Source: JBBSUQ01 sp964389755
GTDB taxonomy: Bacteria > Bacteroidota > Bacteroidia > Flavobacteriales_D > Crocinitomicaceae
Reading direction: 5' to 3'
Assembly: GCA_964389755.1 (NCBI GenBank)
Contig: CAYMEW010000028.1
Location: forward strand, 1 to 57,493
DNA: 57,493 nt
The notes below the pieces were generated by a model, which searched no databases, was not told the origin of the DNA, and worked only from the letters and a program-made list of their open reading frames with translations. Both the position numbers and the translations under genes were made by a program. This document shows positions 1-9,217 of the stretch, in pieces. Positions within the stretch are counted from its first letter, which is position 1. Each line of letters opens with the position of its first letter.

Positions 1-254
1 GTAATGATACTGTATTATCTGTACCTGTTTCAAACAATGTGTTAAAATATAAACTTCTGAAAACAGGTCCTGAAAACTCGTGGACGCGATCATTTTTATA
101 AACTGCCATAAAAACAGGTCACTGTAACAGCTTTAAAACGGATCTTACTTCGAATTTACTACAGGACACATCCGATTTACTACCGAAAACTCAATGTACA
201 CGGAATTGGCACGAAAATTGGCTAACTTGTATCGTAACATGTAATTCTTTAGTC
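1..254. other. Left-edge non-coding region with AAACAGGT repeats
   Basis: I see no convincing gene here. The 10-base word AAAACAGGTC occurs at 60-69 and 111-120, and its core AAACAGGT occurs inverted at 23-30. This could be a set of binding sites for a gene reading off the left edge, or chance. The sequence is AT-rich compared with the rest of the window. Confidence 0.3.
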
Positions 255-398
255 ATGAAATCAAAAGTTGAAATTCAAAAGCTGATGAGCCGCAAAAAAG
301 GCAAAAAGCAAAAAGGAAATTCTTTCGACCTGGCTATCCAAATGTTGGGTGTGAGTAATAATAACCCCGCGCTTACGCGTAAAAAGTGCGTTAACTGA
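255..398 (+). CDS. Small basic hypothetical protein (47 aa)
   Basis: This short open frame starts with ATG and ends with TGA, and encodes a 47-residue Lys/Arg-rich peptide. The N-terminal half carries a very basic stretch (SRKKGKKQKG), and a neutral segment containing DLAIQMLGV follows. It has no signal peptide or membrane segment and I recognise no family. It converges on the TonB-dependent receptor gene, leaving only 16 bases between the stops. A possible degenerate -7 element (TAACTTGT) lies upstream, but no clear ribosome binding site is visible. It may be a real small nucleic-acid-binding-like protein or a chance frame, so confidence is low. Confidence 0.33.
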   Translation: MKSKVEIQKLMSRKKGKKQKGNSFDLAIQMLGVSNNNPALTRKKCVN

Positions 399-414
399 TC
401 ACCAACCGCCCGGC

Positions 415-2859
415 TTAAAAGTCGAAACCACCGCCATCCTGAGCACCTCCGCCCTGTCGGTCGTCCCTGGATAATTCCAGTTTACCGAATTTATACGAGA
501 CCGACAGGTACAACCGGCGCGTCAGCCACTTGTACTCAGAACGCTGATAAACCGTCGGCTGATCGATTTCAAAGTAGAATCCGCGCGTATTGAAAATATC
601 CGTCACCCGCGCACCGAAAGTCCATTTGCCATCCAGGATCGATTTTTCAACGGCCGCATCGATAGACATGCGCGGACGAACAGTTCCCTGTGCGGTAATA
701 CGCGGGGAATTGTAACGCCCGTTCAGCTGGAAGGAAGCCGTTTTCTTCCAGAACTGGAAAACACCGGTATACTTCATACTCCAGTTAAACCCGCTGTTGT
801 TCCACGCCTGCGTTTCGCTCGCATCTTCATAGCGTATGAAATTTCCGTTCACAGAAATGACATTGCGCCACCAGGAATACGGTTCCAGTATACCGACGAG
901 TTCCAGTCCGCCGCTGTGGCTCTGGTCAATGTTCTCGTAAGTTACCGCAGATGTATTGTTCGGGTAGAATTCCTTAATTCGCTGGATGACGTCCGTTGTG
1001 TGCCTGTAAAAGGCGTTCGCCGTAAGCGTTACCTTCTTTTGTGTAAACGAGTAACCGAGGTCGAAACTGTTGATGAATTCCGGTTGCAGCTTCGGGTTCC
1101 CGCGACGCAGGTTAAACGGATCGGCATAACTCGTAAACGGGTTCAGGTTCCAGGCAGAAGCCCGGTTTATGCGCCGGCTGTAACTGATGCTGAACTCGGA
1201 TACCTTATCCGTTGCGTAACGGATATGACCACTCGGGAACACATTGAAATAATTATTGACGATCCGCTCGTTATCCGTGATCAGGAACGGGATCTGGTAC
1301 GATTCCTCCACGCGTAATCCCGCCTGGTACTTGAACTTACCGAGATCCTGTCCGTAGATACCGTACACACTATAGATCTGCTCGTTGTAACTGTAATCGA
1401 AGTTAGCAAGTGTATCCGGGAAGTAGTTCCCGTTCAGCGTATCGCGTCGTTCGGAATACGTATGAACAAACTGGTCGCGAATGATCGTTTTCGCACCCAG
1501 TTCCATGCGGCTTTTATTTTTGTAATTCCGCACGTAATCCAGCATAACCGTGGTAATGTTGTTCTTTTCCCGGTTGAATAGTTGCTGGTTCAGTGGCGCC
1601 AGGTCGTTGTAAGTTCCGTCTAAATTGTAATAATTTTCTTCATAGTAACCGGAAGTACGTTCCTGCCCGAAAGACTGGTTCAGGTTAAAGTTCAGACTGC
1701 CACGCTCTTCCGGGAAATCCAGCTGATAATAAAGCGTTGCATCGGCATTCCGGTCGTAGGAAGGATCACGCGAAAGACGCTCCCATTTGCGCACCAGAAC
1801 CTCGTTATTCGTATACAATTCGTTTTGAAGATTTCCGGTCCGCGTGCGCTCCTGCAGGTTTCCGGTCAGGATAACACCAAGCGTTTGCCGCTCACTGAGA
1901 TAGAAATCACTTCCTACCCGCAGCGTATTCGAATTGCGCAGGTCGGTACCGTCCCTGTTCTGTTGCAGCCTCGAAAGGGAGTCGCCGAAAGATTGTTCCA
2001 ACAATCCGTAGTTGTTCCGGTAACCCTCCCGGTATTGCAGCGAATAGTTCGTATACACGTTGAACTTCGCATTGCGGTAAGCAAAAGAACCGTTGGCATT
2101 AAGCAGCTTGCCCGTACCTGCCGTTACGCCTGCTGTTCCGTTCACACCTTTCAGCTTGTTCTTCTTCAACACGATGTTAATGATCCCGGAAGTTCCGTCG
2201 GGATCGTATTTGGCAGAAGGATTGGTCACCACTTCGATCCGTTCGATGGAATTGGCCGGTAGTGCATCCAGTAAACTCTTACCGTTTCCTCCCGAAAGCG
2301 AACTCGGCCGTCCGTCGATGAGGATGGTCACGTTTGCATCCCCCCGCAGGATGATGTTCCCGTCCTGGTCTACCTGGATCGAAGGCACGTTGTTCAGGAT
2401 GTCGGTAACCGTCCCGCTGCGCGAAGAAAGGTCCTGGTCGACGTTGTACACTTTCTTATCAATGCCCGTTTTAAGAATGTCCTGGTGTGCCGTAATAGTG
2501 ACTTCATTAAGTTGCAGTTCGCTGTTGATAGCAAGTCCGATCACGCCGAGATCGCGCTTCGGGTTACCGGCATCGAATGTGAGCCCGGAAATGACTTTGT
2601 CGCGGTAACCGGCAAAACTGATCCGCAAATAATACGATCCGGGTGAGATCCCGTCCAGTGCGAACTTCCCGAGTGTATCGGTATAAATTCCGGTCGCAAC
2701 ACTCGAATCCGGCAGGCTGAACAAACGCACGGAAACATACTCCATTGGCTTCATAGAACTCGAATCCAGCACCTGCCCTTCCAGGAATCCCTGCTGGGCG
2801 CCAAGCTGAAAACTTAATCCGCCGAAGAATAAAAGTATCAGGTAGTGTTTCAATTGCAT
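415..2859 (-). CDS. TonB-dependent receptor, carboxypeptidase-regulatory-like N-terminus and outer-membrane beta-barrel
   Basis: This is an outer membrane receptor of about 814 residues. A signal peptide (about 1-21, ending LGAQ) is followed by a carboxypeptidase-regulatory-like beta-sandwich (about 25-110), a plug domain (about 130-230, containing NVPSIQVDQDGNIILRG and ILIDGRPSS), and a long Tyr/Asn-rich barrel of the OMP_b-brl_3 type to the C-terminus. I chose ATG at 2859: a longer reading begins at TTG 2862, but the upstream MFS stop and this ATG share a base (TGATG), which fits translational coupling. It is the last gene of a MarR-OsmC-MFS-receptor operon. The substrate cannot be told from sequence. 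Family members import siderophores or other ligands, or take part in envelope functions. The protein ends in a Gly-rich GGGFDF tail. Confidence 0.9.
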   Translation of the reverse strand: MQLKHYLILLFFGGLSFQLGAQQGFLEGQVLDSSSMKPMEYVSVRLFSLPDSSVATGIYTDTLGKFALDGISPGSYYLRISFAGYRDKVISGLTFDAGNPKRDLGVIGLAINSELQLNEVTITAHQDILKTGIDKKVYNVDQDLSSRSGTVTDILNNVPSIQVDQDGNIILRGDANVTILIDGRPSSLSGGNGKSLLDALPANSIERIEVVTNPSAKYDPDGTSGIINIVLKKNKLKGVNGTAGVTAGTGKLLNANGSFAYRNAKFNVYTNYSLQYREGYRNNYGLLEQSFGDSLSRLQQNRDGTDLRNSNTLRVGSDFYLSERQTLGVILTGNLQERTRTGNLQNELYTNNEVLVRKWERLSRDPSYDRNADATLYYQLDFPEERGSLNFNLNQSFGQERTSGYYEENYYNLDGTYNDLAPLNQQLFNREKNNITTVMLDYVRNYKNKSRMELGAKTIIRDQFVHTYSERRDTLNGNYFPDTLANFDYSYNEQIYSVYGIYGQDLGKFKYQAGLRVEESYQIPFLITDNERIVNNYFNVFPSGHIRYATDKVSEFSISYSRRINRASAWNLNPFTSYADPFNLRRGNPKLQPEFINSFDLGYSFTQKKVTLTANAFYRHTTDVIQRIKEFYPNNTSAVTYENIDQSHSGGLELVGILEPYSWWRNVISVNGNFIRYEDASETQAWNNSGFNWSMKYTGVFQFWKKTASFQLNGRYNSPRITAQGTVRPRMSIDAAVEKSILDGKWTFGARVTDIFNTRGFYFEIDQPTVYQRSEYKWLTRRLYLSVSYKFGKLELSRDDRQGGGAQDGGGFDF

Positions 2860-4046
2860 CAATGTCGTTGTTTTATGGTTCGTAAAATGAAATAAGAGGC
2901 AAGGCTCGTTGCAATCGCCAGGTATCCCACGTACTCAAAATGGTGATAGATCCCGTCACTGTCCTGTGAGATCAAAAAACTTCCGAGGATCACTGCGCTT
3001 CCGCTCGCCAGTTGCCGGAGCGAGGAACGAATGCTCATGAAACCGCCGCGTTCGTGTGGGGCCGCCGTACTCAAAACGATCGCCGTACCCGGAATGTTTC
3101 GGCCGCCGGCAAAGACGAAGAACAGGGTCGTGACGAAGAGTACCAGTGGCAACGGATTTACCCCCATGTGCGTGATCACCCCGATCGGGACGCAGGAAAT
3201 AAGCATCACGATCAGGAATACGCGCAGTTTCCCGAAACGGTCTGCCAGCGCACCGATCAGCGGGTTGGTCACGAAGGTCATCGCTCCTCCGAAGAAATAC
3301 ATCCACACGAGTTGCCGTTTCTCAAAGCCGACATTGTGCTCCACGTAATCCGCCAGGTACGGAATGATGGAAAACTGTCCGAACAGGATCGTACAGGTAA
3401 ATAGCAAGGCGCGGCGCTGATCTTTGTTGGTGACCGCTGTGATCAGAATGCGATAGGCTTTCCGGGTTTTGGCTTCCTCGATGTGACCGGTAATCGACGG
3501 CAGCAGCCAGAAAATGCAGAACCACGTGAGTGCAGAAAGCCCCGCAATAAAGAAAAAGGGTGTGTGCCAGTTCCAGTGGAGCCCGAGGAATAAGCCCAGC
3601 GGTATGCCAAGCGCCGCAGCCGTGGAAAACCCGGCCATCACGATACCCGTAGCCTTGCCGCGGTGCTCCGGGCCTACAAGATCTCCGACAATTGCCAAAA
3701 CAACGGCAGAAAGGATCCCGCCGAAGAAACCCGCTACACAACGCGATACAATGAGAAAATGGTAGTTCGTCGAAAGGCCGCAAAGGAGGGTTCCGGTAAT
3801 GAACAGGCCGTAAAGCGTGTACAGGAACTTCTTGCGGTCAAAGCGGTCGATGATGAAAATACTGATGATCCCGGAAACGAACGCTGAGAAAAGGTATGAG
3901 GAAACGATTATACCCCATTGTTTTTCGTCCGCATGCAGGTCCGCCTTGATCGTGGAGGCCAGCGGCATGAGGATCATGGACTCAAGTATGTTCGTAAATA
4001 TGATCAGGGCCAGAATGATCATCTGACCCAGCTGTTTTTTAGTCAT
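2859..4046 (-). CDS. MFS transporter, DHA1-like drug efflux type
   Basis: This is a 395-residue inner-membrane protein with about 12 predicted helices, a normal length for the major facilitator superfamily. The loop after helix 2 carries the family motif as DRFDRKKFLY, and the later segment GPEHRGKATG is typical of the DHA1 efflux branch. It starts at ATG 4046, overlapping the end of the OsmC-like gene by 8 bases, and its TGA stop shares a base with the receptor ATG. This tight coupling to a MarR-type regulator suggests an inducible exporter, as in many MarR/efflux pairs. The exported compound is unknown. It could also be a metabolite exporter working with the downstream outer-membrane receptor. 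Confidence 0.88.
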   Translation of the reverse strand: MTKKQLGQMIILALIIFTNILESMILMPLASTIKADLHADEKQWGIIVSSYLFSAFVSGIISIFIIDRFDRKKFLYTLYGLFITGTLLCGLSTNYHFLIVSRCVAGFFGGILSAVVLAIVGDLVGPEHRGKATGIVMAGFSTAAALGIPLGLFLGLHWNWHTPFFFIAGLSALTWFCIFWLLPSITGHIEEAKTRKAYRILITAVTNKDQRRALLFTCTILFGQFSIIPYLADYVEHNVGFEKRQLVWMYFFGGAMTFVTNPLIGALADRFGKLRVFLIVMLISCVPIGVITHMGVNPLPLVLFVTTLFFVFAGGRNIPGTAIVLSTAAPHERGGFMSIRSSLRQLASGSAVILGSFLISQDSDGIYHHFEYVGYLAIATSLASYFILRTIKQRH

Positions 4047-4425
4047 CCAGTTCGGTAATCAGGACCGGACCCGTTACAATGCGGGCAATCGGGCAACGCC
4101 CGCCGATCTCCTTGATACGTGCTTTTTGTTTATCGTCCAGGTCTGCTTCAATCGTGATCTTTTCCCGGATCGTGGTGCCTTCCGTACTGCGCAACAACGT
4201 CAGTTCTATTTGCAGTTCATCGAGTTTCCACTCCTTCCTGCCGGCATACATTTTCATCGTGATCAGCTTGCAACTGGCAATGGCCGAAAGCAATAACTGC
4301 TCCGGGTTCGGCCCTGCGTCACTGCCGCCCAGCGTTTCAGGCTCGTCCGATAACCAGGTGTGCGGACCGTAGGTATTTCGAACGGTGTATCCTTCCGACA
4401 GGGAAGCAGAAAAGTGGTGTTCCAT
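4039..4425 (-). CDS. OsmC family protein (peroxide-reductase-like)
   Basis: This is a 128-residue cytoplasmic protein of the OsmC/Ohr fold. The two conserved family cysteines are present, Cys52 in AIASCKL and Cys111 in GGRCPIAR. In characterised members they reduce organic hydroperoxides. The start is ATG 4425; a longer frame reaches further upstream but runs into the MarR gene and lacks homologous-looking residues. Only one base separates it from the MarR stop, and its end overlaps the MFS start. The pairing with a MarR regulator resembles Ohr/OhrR, but the sequence looks more like the general YhfA/OsmC branch than true Ohr, so the substrate remains open. Confidence 0.87.
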   Translation of the reverse strand: MEHHFSASLSEGYTVRNTYGPHTWLSDEPETLGGSDAGPNPEQLLLSAIASCKLITMKMYAGRKEWKLDELQIELTLLRSTEGTTIREKITIEADLDDKQKARIKEIGGRCPIARIVTGPVLITELDD

Positions 4426-4426
4426 G

Positions 4427-4882
4427 TTATTCCTTATTTTCTGAACGCAACTTGTCCAGCAGATCACTTAAATGTTGGGCTTCCTCATCCGATAAACCGG
4501 ATTGGAAAAGCGGGTTGACGGCCAGCCGGTCATCGATATCACTTAGTAATTTGGCTCCGTTCTCCGAAAGTCGGATGTAAAGTACCCGCTTATCCGCAGA
4601 ACAACGGAAACGTTCGACCAGGTTCTTCTCAATGAGTTTATCCACCAGCCGTGTGGTATTGGGTGAACGTTCCAGCATGCGCTCTTTCACGGTATTCACC
4701 GAAATCGGGTCACCCGCACCGCGCAATATGCGCAAAATGTTAAACTGGGGCATGCTCAGTCCGAAATCAGACATAAAACTGTTCTGTACCTGCGTCAGGT
4801 AATTCGCCGTGAAGCGGATATTGATCAGCGCACGCTGTTGTGCATTCCTGATCTTTGCGTTTAATTCTTCATCGATTTTCAT
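4427..4882 (-). CDS. MarR family transcriptional regulator
   Basis: This is a 151-residue winged-helix repressor-like protein. The DNA-binding part spans roughly residues 40-115, with SMPQFNILRIL, the recognition-helix region RSPNTTRLVDKLIEKNLVER and the wing SADKRVLYIRL, all typical of MarR. OhrR-type sensors use an N-terminal cysteine. Here the only Cys is in the wing (RCSADKR), so peroxide sensing by the classic OhrR route is not supported. It is the first gene of the operon and probably regulates itself and the three genes below it. A -7-like element TAATTTTG lies on the minus strand at 4909-4902, about 20 bases before the ATG; the -33 element is weak. Confidence 0.9.
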   Translation of the reverse strand: MKIDEELNAKIRNAQQRALINIRFTANYLTQVQNSFMSDFGLSMPQFNILRILRGAGDPISVNTVKERMLERSPNTTRLVDKLIEKNLVERFRCSADKRVLYIRLSENGAKLLSDIDDRLAVNPLFQSGLSDEEAQHLSDLLDKLRSENKE

Positions 4883-4990
4883 AGCAAATAACTCCCGGAC
4901 GCAAAATTAATTACCCTGGTATTAAAAACCTATTTAAGCGGCCATTATTTGTGACCTCTAACATTTTTTACCATTTGAAAAACAGGAGTT

Positions 4991-6490
4991 TTAATCCAGG
5001 CGGATACCCACCACGAGGATGTCGTCGATCTGGTCACCTTTTCCGCGCCAGTTATACAGGTTGATCTTAAGCGCATTGAGTTGGTCCATCGGCGGTAATT
5101 CGCGGTTTTCCAGGATGGTGCGTATAAAGCGTTTGCGCGTGTACTTTTTGTCCTTCTCGCCGCCGAACTGATCTTCATAACCATCCGAAAAAAGGTAAAG
5201 CCAGCTGCCGGAACTGTAATTGCGCCCGATCGCTTTGAATTCACTCTTATTATAAAGTGACCTCCCGCCGATTGGGAAGCGGTTTCCTTTGATATATTCG
5301 TGACTTCCGTCCGGTTTCACGAGTAAGATGCCCGTCATGGCACCGGAGAATTCCAGGTGTTTCTTCGCAGGTTCAATGCGTAAGAGGGCAATGTCCATAC
5401 CGTCATAATGGTGTGTCACTTTTTGATTTGAAAGCAAACGGTCCACTTCCTGGTCGAGTTGGGTCAGTACCTGCGTGGCAGACGGACAGTCTTTTTCCTG
5501 CACGATCCCGTTGAGCAGCGTAATGCCCATCATGCTCATCATCGCGCCGGGAACACCGTGTCCCGTACAGTCACTGACAGCCAGGTAACAACAATCCGGC
5601 TCGCGATGGAGCCAGTAGAAATCCCCCGAAACAATGTCCTTGGGCAAATTCAGCACGAAGTGATCCGAAAAACAGTGATTCATGGATTCGCGGGACGGGA
5701 AGATCGTTCGCTGAATGGAAGATGCATAGTTCACAGAATCCGAAAGGTCTTTATTGGCACGCTCGAGTTGTGATTTCTGTTCCTGCAATTGCCGGAAGAG
5801 CTTCTCATCCTTTAACAGCATACGACGCACGAGCGGGATCAGGCTTACGGTGAGTACGACGATCACAATGAGGCAGACGATCATGTATCGTTGAAAACGC
5901 CTGTTCACCCCCGTTATAAAACGTTCGAACTCTTCATCGGCCTGCACAAGCCCTACCGCCTCACCTTTCGAATTGCGGATCGGGTAAAAAGCGCTGATCC
6001 AGTAACCGTTCTCGGTCATATACGGTTCCAGAACCCCGCCTTCATTAAAGTGAGTCCTGAGGTCATCCGGGAAAACCTTGTAATTGTGGAGGTAGTAAAC
6101 TTTAGAATCCGAACGCACGACATACCGGAAACACAACATCGTGGAGTCGTAAACCAGCGTATAGATGGACGAATGCAGTTTATTGATATGCTGAAAGTCG
6201 TACAACACGTTGTGCATCTCGAAGTAGGTGGAATCGTCGCGCAATTTCCGGACATCGTCGATCAAAGGGTGCCGTTCGATCAGGGCCTGGTGATCGTCTC
6301 CGTCGATGGCAGCCGCCGCACCGCTTGCAATGGCAAGCAACAACTGCGTACGTTGCTTTTCGACCTGGTTGAGCTGGGAGTAATACGTAAACGTGAGGAA
6401 GAAGGCCGACAACAGGATGATCATCAGGTAAAAAATGAATAAAATGCGCGTGCTTTTATTCTGTATGATGCGTTGTATGAGCAGACTCAC
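4991..6490 (-). CDS. Membrane-anchored SpoIIE/PP2C-type serine phosphatase with extracytoplasmic sensor
   Basis: This is a 499-residue signalling protein. Order: N-terminal helix (about 15-38), extracytoplasmic sensor region (about 39-198, containing the conserved-looking stretch YPIRNSKGEAVGLVQADEEF), second helix (about 200-222), a coiled-coil linker (LQEQKSQLERANKDL), then a SpoIIE-like PP2C phosphatase domain from about 255 to the end. Metal-binding signatures are visible as SGDFYWLH, VSDCTGHGVPGA and LYLFSDGYEDQ. The start codon appears to be GTG at 6490. Family members dephosphorylate anti-sigma antagonists or similar partners in response to external signals, but no partner gene is adjacent here. 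It lies 37 bases after the broken mannosidase gene on the same strand and may or may not be cotranscribed. Confidence 0.85.
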   Translation of the reverse strand: MSLLIQRIIQNKSTRILFIFYLMIILLSAFFLTFTYYSQLNQVEKQRTQLLLAIASGAAAAIDGDDHQALIERHPLIDDVRKLRDDSTYFEMHNVLYDFQHINKLHSSIYTLVYDSTMLCFRYVVRSDSKVYYLHNYKVFPDDLRTHFNEGGVLEPYMTENGYWISAFYPIRNSKGEAVGLVQADEEFERFITGVNRRFQRYMIVCLIVIVVLTVSLIPLVRRMLLKDEKLFRQLQEQKSQLERANKDLSDSVNYASSIQRTIFPSRESMNHCFSDHFVLNLPKDIVSGDFYWLHREPDCCYLAVSDCTGHGVPGAMMSMMGITLLNGIVQEKDCPSATQVLTQLDQEVDRLLSNQKVTHHYDGMDIALLRIEPAKKHLEFSGAMTGILLVKPDGSHEYIKGNRFPIGGRSLYNKSEFKAIGRNYSSGSWLYLFSDGYEDQFGGEKDKKYTRKRFIRTILENRELPPMDQLNALKINLYNWRGKGDQIDDILVVGIRLD

Positions 6491-6527
6491 GCTTTCTCAG
6501 TTTTCGGACCGTGCCAAATTACAAAAA

Positions 6528-9208
6528 TTACCTCCACATCCAAATAAAATCTTCCAAAACAGGAATGTCCCGGTAGTAGACGAGGATGGTGTGCTCTCCG
6601 GGAATGAGCGGAATGAAGTTATCACTGAACCGCAAGCCCGCTTTTTTCGAGGAAAGCCAGAAATCATTTACGAATTTCTTTGTATTAACACGCACAAAGG
6701 CCACCTGGTTCACCGAATCGATCCGGTCGATCGAAACTTCGATGTCTTCCGGGTCGGCTTCACGATAGCTGCGAGGCTCGTGAACAAAGGTCCGCGTGCG
6801 CGACTGGTGTTGTTCATTCTCCCATTCAAAATAGACTACAAAATTATCCCGGTGACGAAATGCATCGGTCGCTTCGAACAGTTTAACGGCTTTTAGCGGC
6901 TCCAGGGTTACTTCGAATGATTCGGTTTTCAGTTCACGTCCCCTGAAATCGTACATAACGGCATTTACCCGCGTTTTAAAGGTCGTGTCAAGGTCTGAAA
7001 CCACGTAGTAGACTTCTTTGTTCAGTTCGTCGATGCGTTGCACCACTGCCACATTCTCATAATCCTTTTTGATCTCGTACTGGAGAGCTTTCCAGTTGTG
7101 GAAATAATCCACCGAAGACCACGAAGGGGCGGGCCAGCAATCATCGATCTGCCAGTACAGCGTTCCCATGCAGCGCGGAGCATCTATCCGGTGACCGGCT
7201 ACGGCCATACTAACGGCCTTTGCCTGGGTCAGTTGCGAATAATAGACAAAGGTTTCAAAATCGGGCATGTTTCCATACAAACGTTTTGCATGCTTCTCGA
7301 TCATTCCGTTGCCCACATAACTTTTTTGATGGTGTTTCATAACTGAAGAATCCAGGTCCCACTGTTCCCGACGGCTGAATGCGAGCAGAGTAGAAAATTC
7401 AGGAAACGATTCGAAACCGTATTCCGCATTGAAGCGGCCTATCTTTTTGGAGAAGTCCTCGATGGGGTCTTTTCCGTGCCACACACCCCAGTAGTGCTGA
7501 CTTCCGTGATCATAATACTCTTTTTTTCCCCAGTTGCTCAGCGGAGATGTATGGATATACGGCGTAACGGCAAAGCGTGAGATCGTCTGCGGAGCCAGTT
7601 CCTTGAAGAGTTTGCATTGAAGCGGCCTATCTTTTTGGAGAAGTCCTCGATGGGGTCTTTTCCGTGCCACACACCCCAGTAGTGCTGACTTCCGTGATCA
7701 TAATACTCTTTTTTTCCCCAGTTGCTCAGCGGAGATGTATGGATATACGGCGTAACGGCAAAGCGTGAGATCGTCTGCGGAGCCAGTTCCTTGAAGAGTT
7801 TGTCGTAATTCTGCTCTACTTCCCGCGCATCTTTCCCATGAATGCCATAGCGGATCTGGAATCCCCAGTTCTTCCAGGCCACATCCACTTCGTTATTCCC
7901 GTTGAAAAGCACAACGCTGGCATGTTCGGCGATGCGTGGCACCTGGTATTCGAGTTCTTCGCGCACGTTCGATATAAAGGCCGAATCGCCCGGATAAATG
8001 GAGCAGGCAAACATCAGGTCATGCCACACCATAATGCCGCGACGGTCGCATTCGGTCAGGAAATCATCTTCGGCATACATTCCGCCACCCCAAATGCGCA
8101 CCATGTTGAAATTACTTTCATCCATGATCCTCACCATGTCTTTTCGTTCTTCAGGCGTTATTCGCGCCAAAAAAATATCCTGCGGGATGTAATCTCCCCC
8201 TTTACAGAAGATCGGTTTATTATTGACGTGAATCTCGTAGCTCGTTCCCCATTTGTCTTCCTGTTGCACGAGTTCGGACTTCCGCACACCGAATTCCACA
8301 TCGAGCTCGGCCACCCGGCTGCCGTCTCCCCGCATAATCATCCAGTGATCGGTATACAGGTTGGGTTTTCCGTGTCCGCGCGGCCACCAGAGTTTGGGAT
8401 TTTGCATGAAAACCTCGCGATGAATACTTCGGGATGTCACCGGTTTTACGCGCTGCGTCCCGAAGATCTCACTTACCCAAAAAAGTTCCTCGTCCAGGTC
8501 TTCATCTTCGGAAAGACTGACGGATAACAACAAGGTGGCATTGTGCTCTTCCAGTTTGGTGGTCTGCACATTCTTGGTTATCACGCGGTTGGTATTTACC
8601 GTGTGAAGAACAACGGGTTTGTTAAAGCCCATGGTATTGATCCGCAGTGCCCAGTCCCAGCCGAACTGGTATTGAGGTTTACGCACCATTGGTGCCACGG
8701 CAATCTCATGTACGTCGTTGATCGCCGGCAAATGATAAGCCATCGTGTCATATTCGGCACGGTGATAAATGACGGGCGGAGTAAATTCAACGCGCAGGTA
8801 GTTGTAGCCGAGTTTTACGAGCGATTTAATGTCTTTATAGTAAGGCCGGAATGCATTTTTAGTACGCATGATCAGGCTGTCGTTCAGGTAAACTTCGGCA
8901 TAGGTATCGATCGACGGGAACTCAAGTTCAAGGTATTTGGCCTCGTGCTGTTCTTCGGTCAGGAAAAAGCGCGATTCGCAGGTCCACCGGTAATCTTCGA
9001 CCCACAGGAACAGTTTTTCATTCTCCTGAACGAACGGATCGGGAAGCAAACCGTTTTTAATCAGTCCTTCCTGCACAGAGCCTTTCGTACCGAGGTCGTA
9101 AGTCTTTCCGTCACGGGGATCGGTAAACTTCCACTTGAGTTCGGTTGTTTGAGCCATGCTGAGGAAGGTAAAATAAACAGAAATAAAGAAGAGTGTGTGT
9201 TTGAGCAT
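6528..9208 (-). pseudogene. Beta-mannosidase (glycoside hydrolase family 2) split by a 188-bp tandem duplication
   Basis: Two overlapping frames together make one GH2 beta-mannosidase. The first half (from ATG 9208) has a signal peptide (MLKHTLFFISVYFTFLSMAQ), the sugar-binding and Ig-like domains, then WGGGMYAEDDF and FNGNNEVD, which carries the expected acid/base Glu. A perfect 188-bp tandem repeat (7426-7801) shifts the frame by two, so this frame ends out of phase just after KIGRFNA. The second half resumes in the other copy and carries the predicted nucleophile segment AEYGFESFPE, the (beta/alpha)8 end and the C-terminal domains. Removing one repeat gives 2493 bases, an intact 830-residue enzyme, which is the usual family length. 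As read, the N-terminal product lacks the nucleophile and should be inactive. It lies 10 bases after the glycosylasparaginase gene, in the same operon. An assembly error or a reversible slip cannot be excluded. Confidence 0.88.
7426..7801. repeat. Perfect 188-bp direct tandem duplication
   Basis: Copy 1 is 7426-7613 and copy 2 is 7614-7801. I compared them base by base and found no difference, including the 7-T run. One extra base (g7802) also matches, so the junction has 1 bp of microhomology. The perfect identity means the event is very recent or artefactual. Because 188 is not a multiple of three, it breaks the beta-mannosidase frame. Confidence 0.95.
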
Positions 9209-9217
9209 GGAGCGTGA

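Noticed and set aside
916..1317. Open frames on the plus strand within the TonB receptor gene
   Set aside because: They are opposite-strand shadows of a clear receptor gene; no domain or upstream signal.
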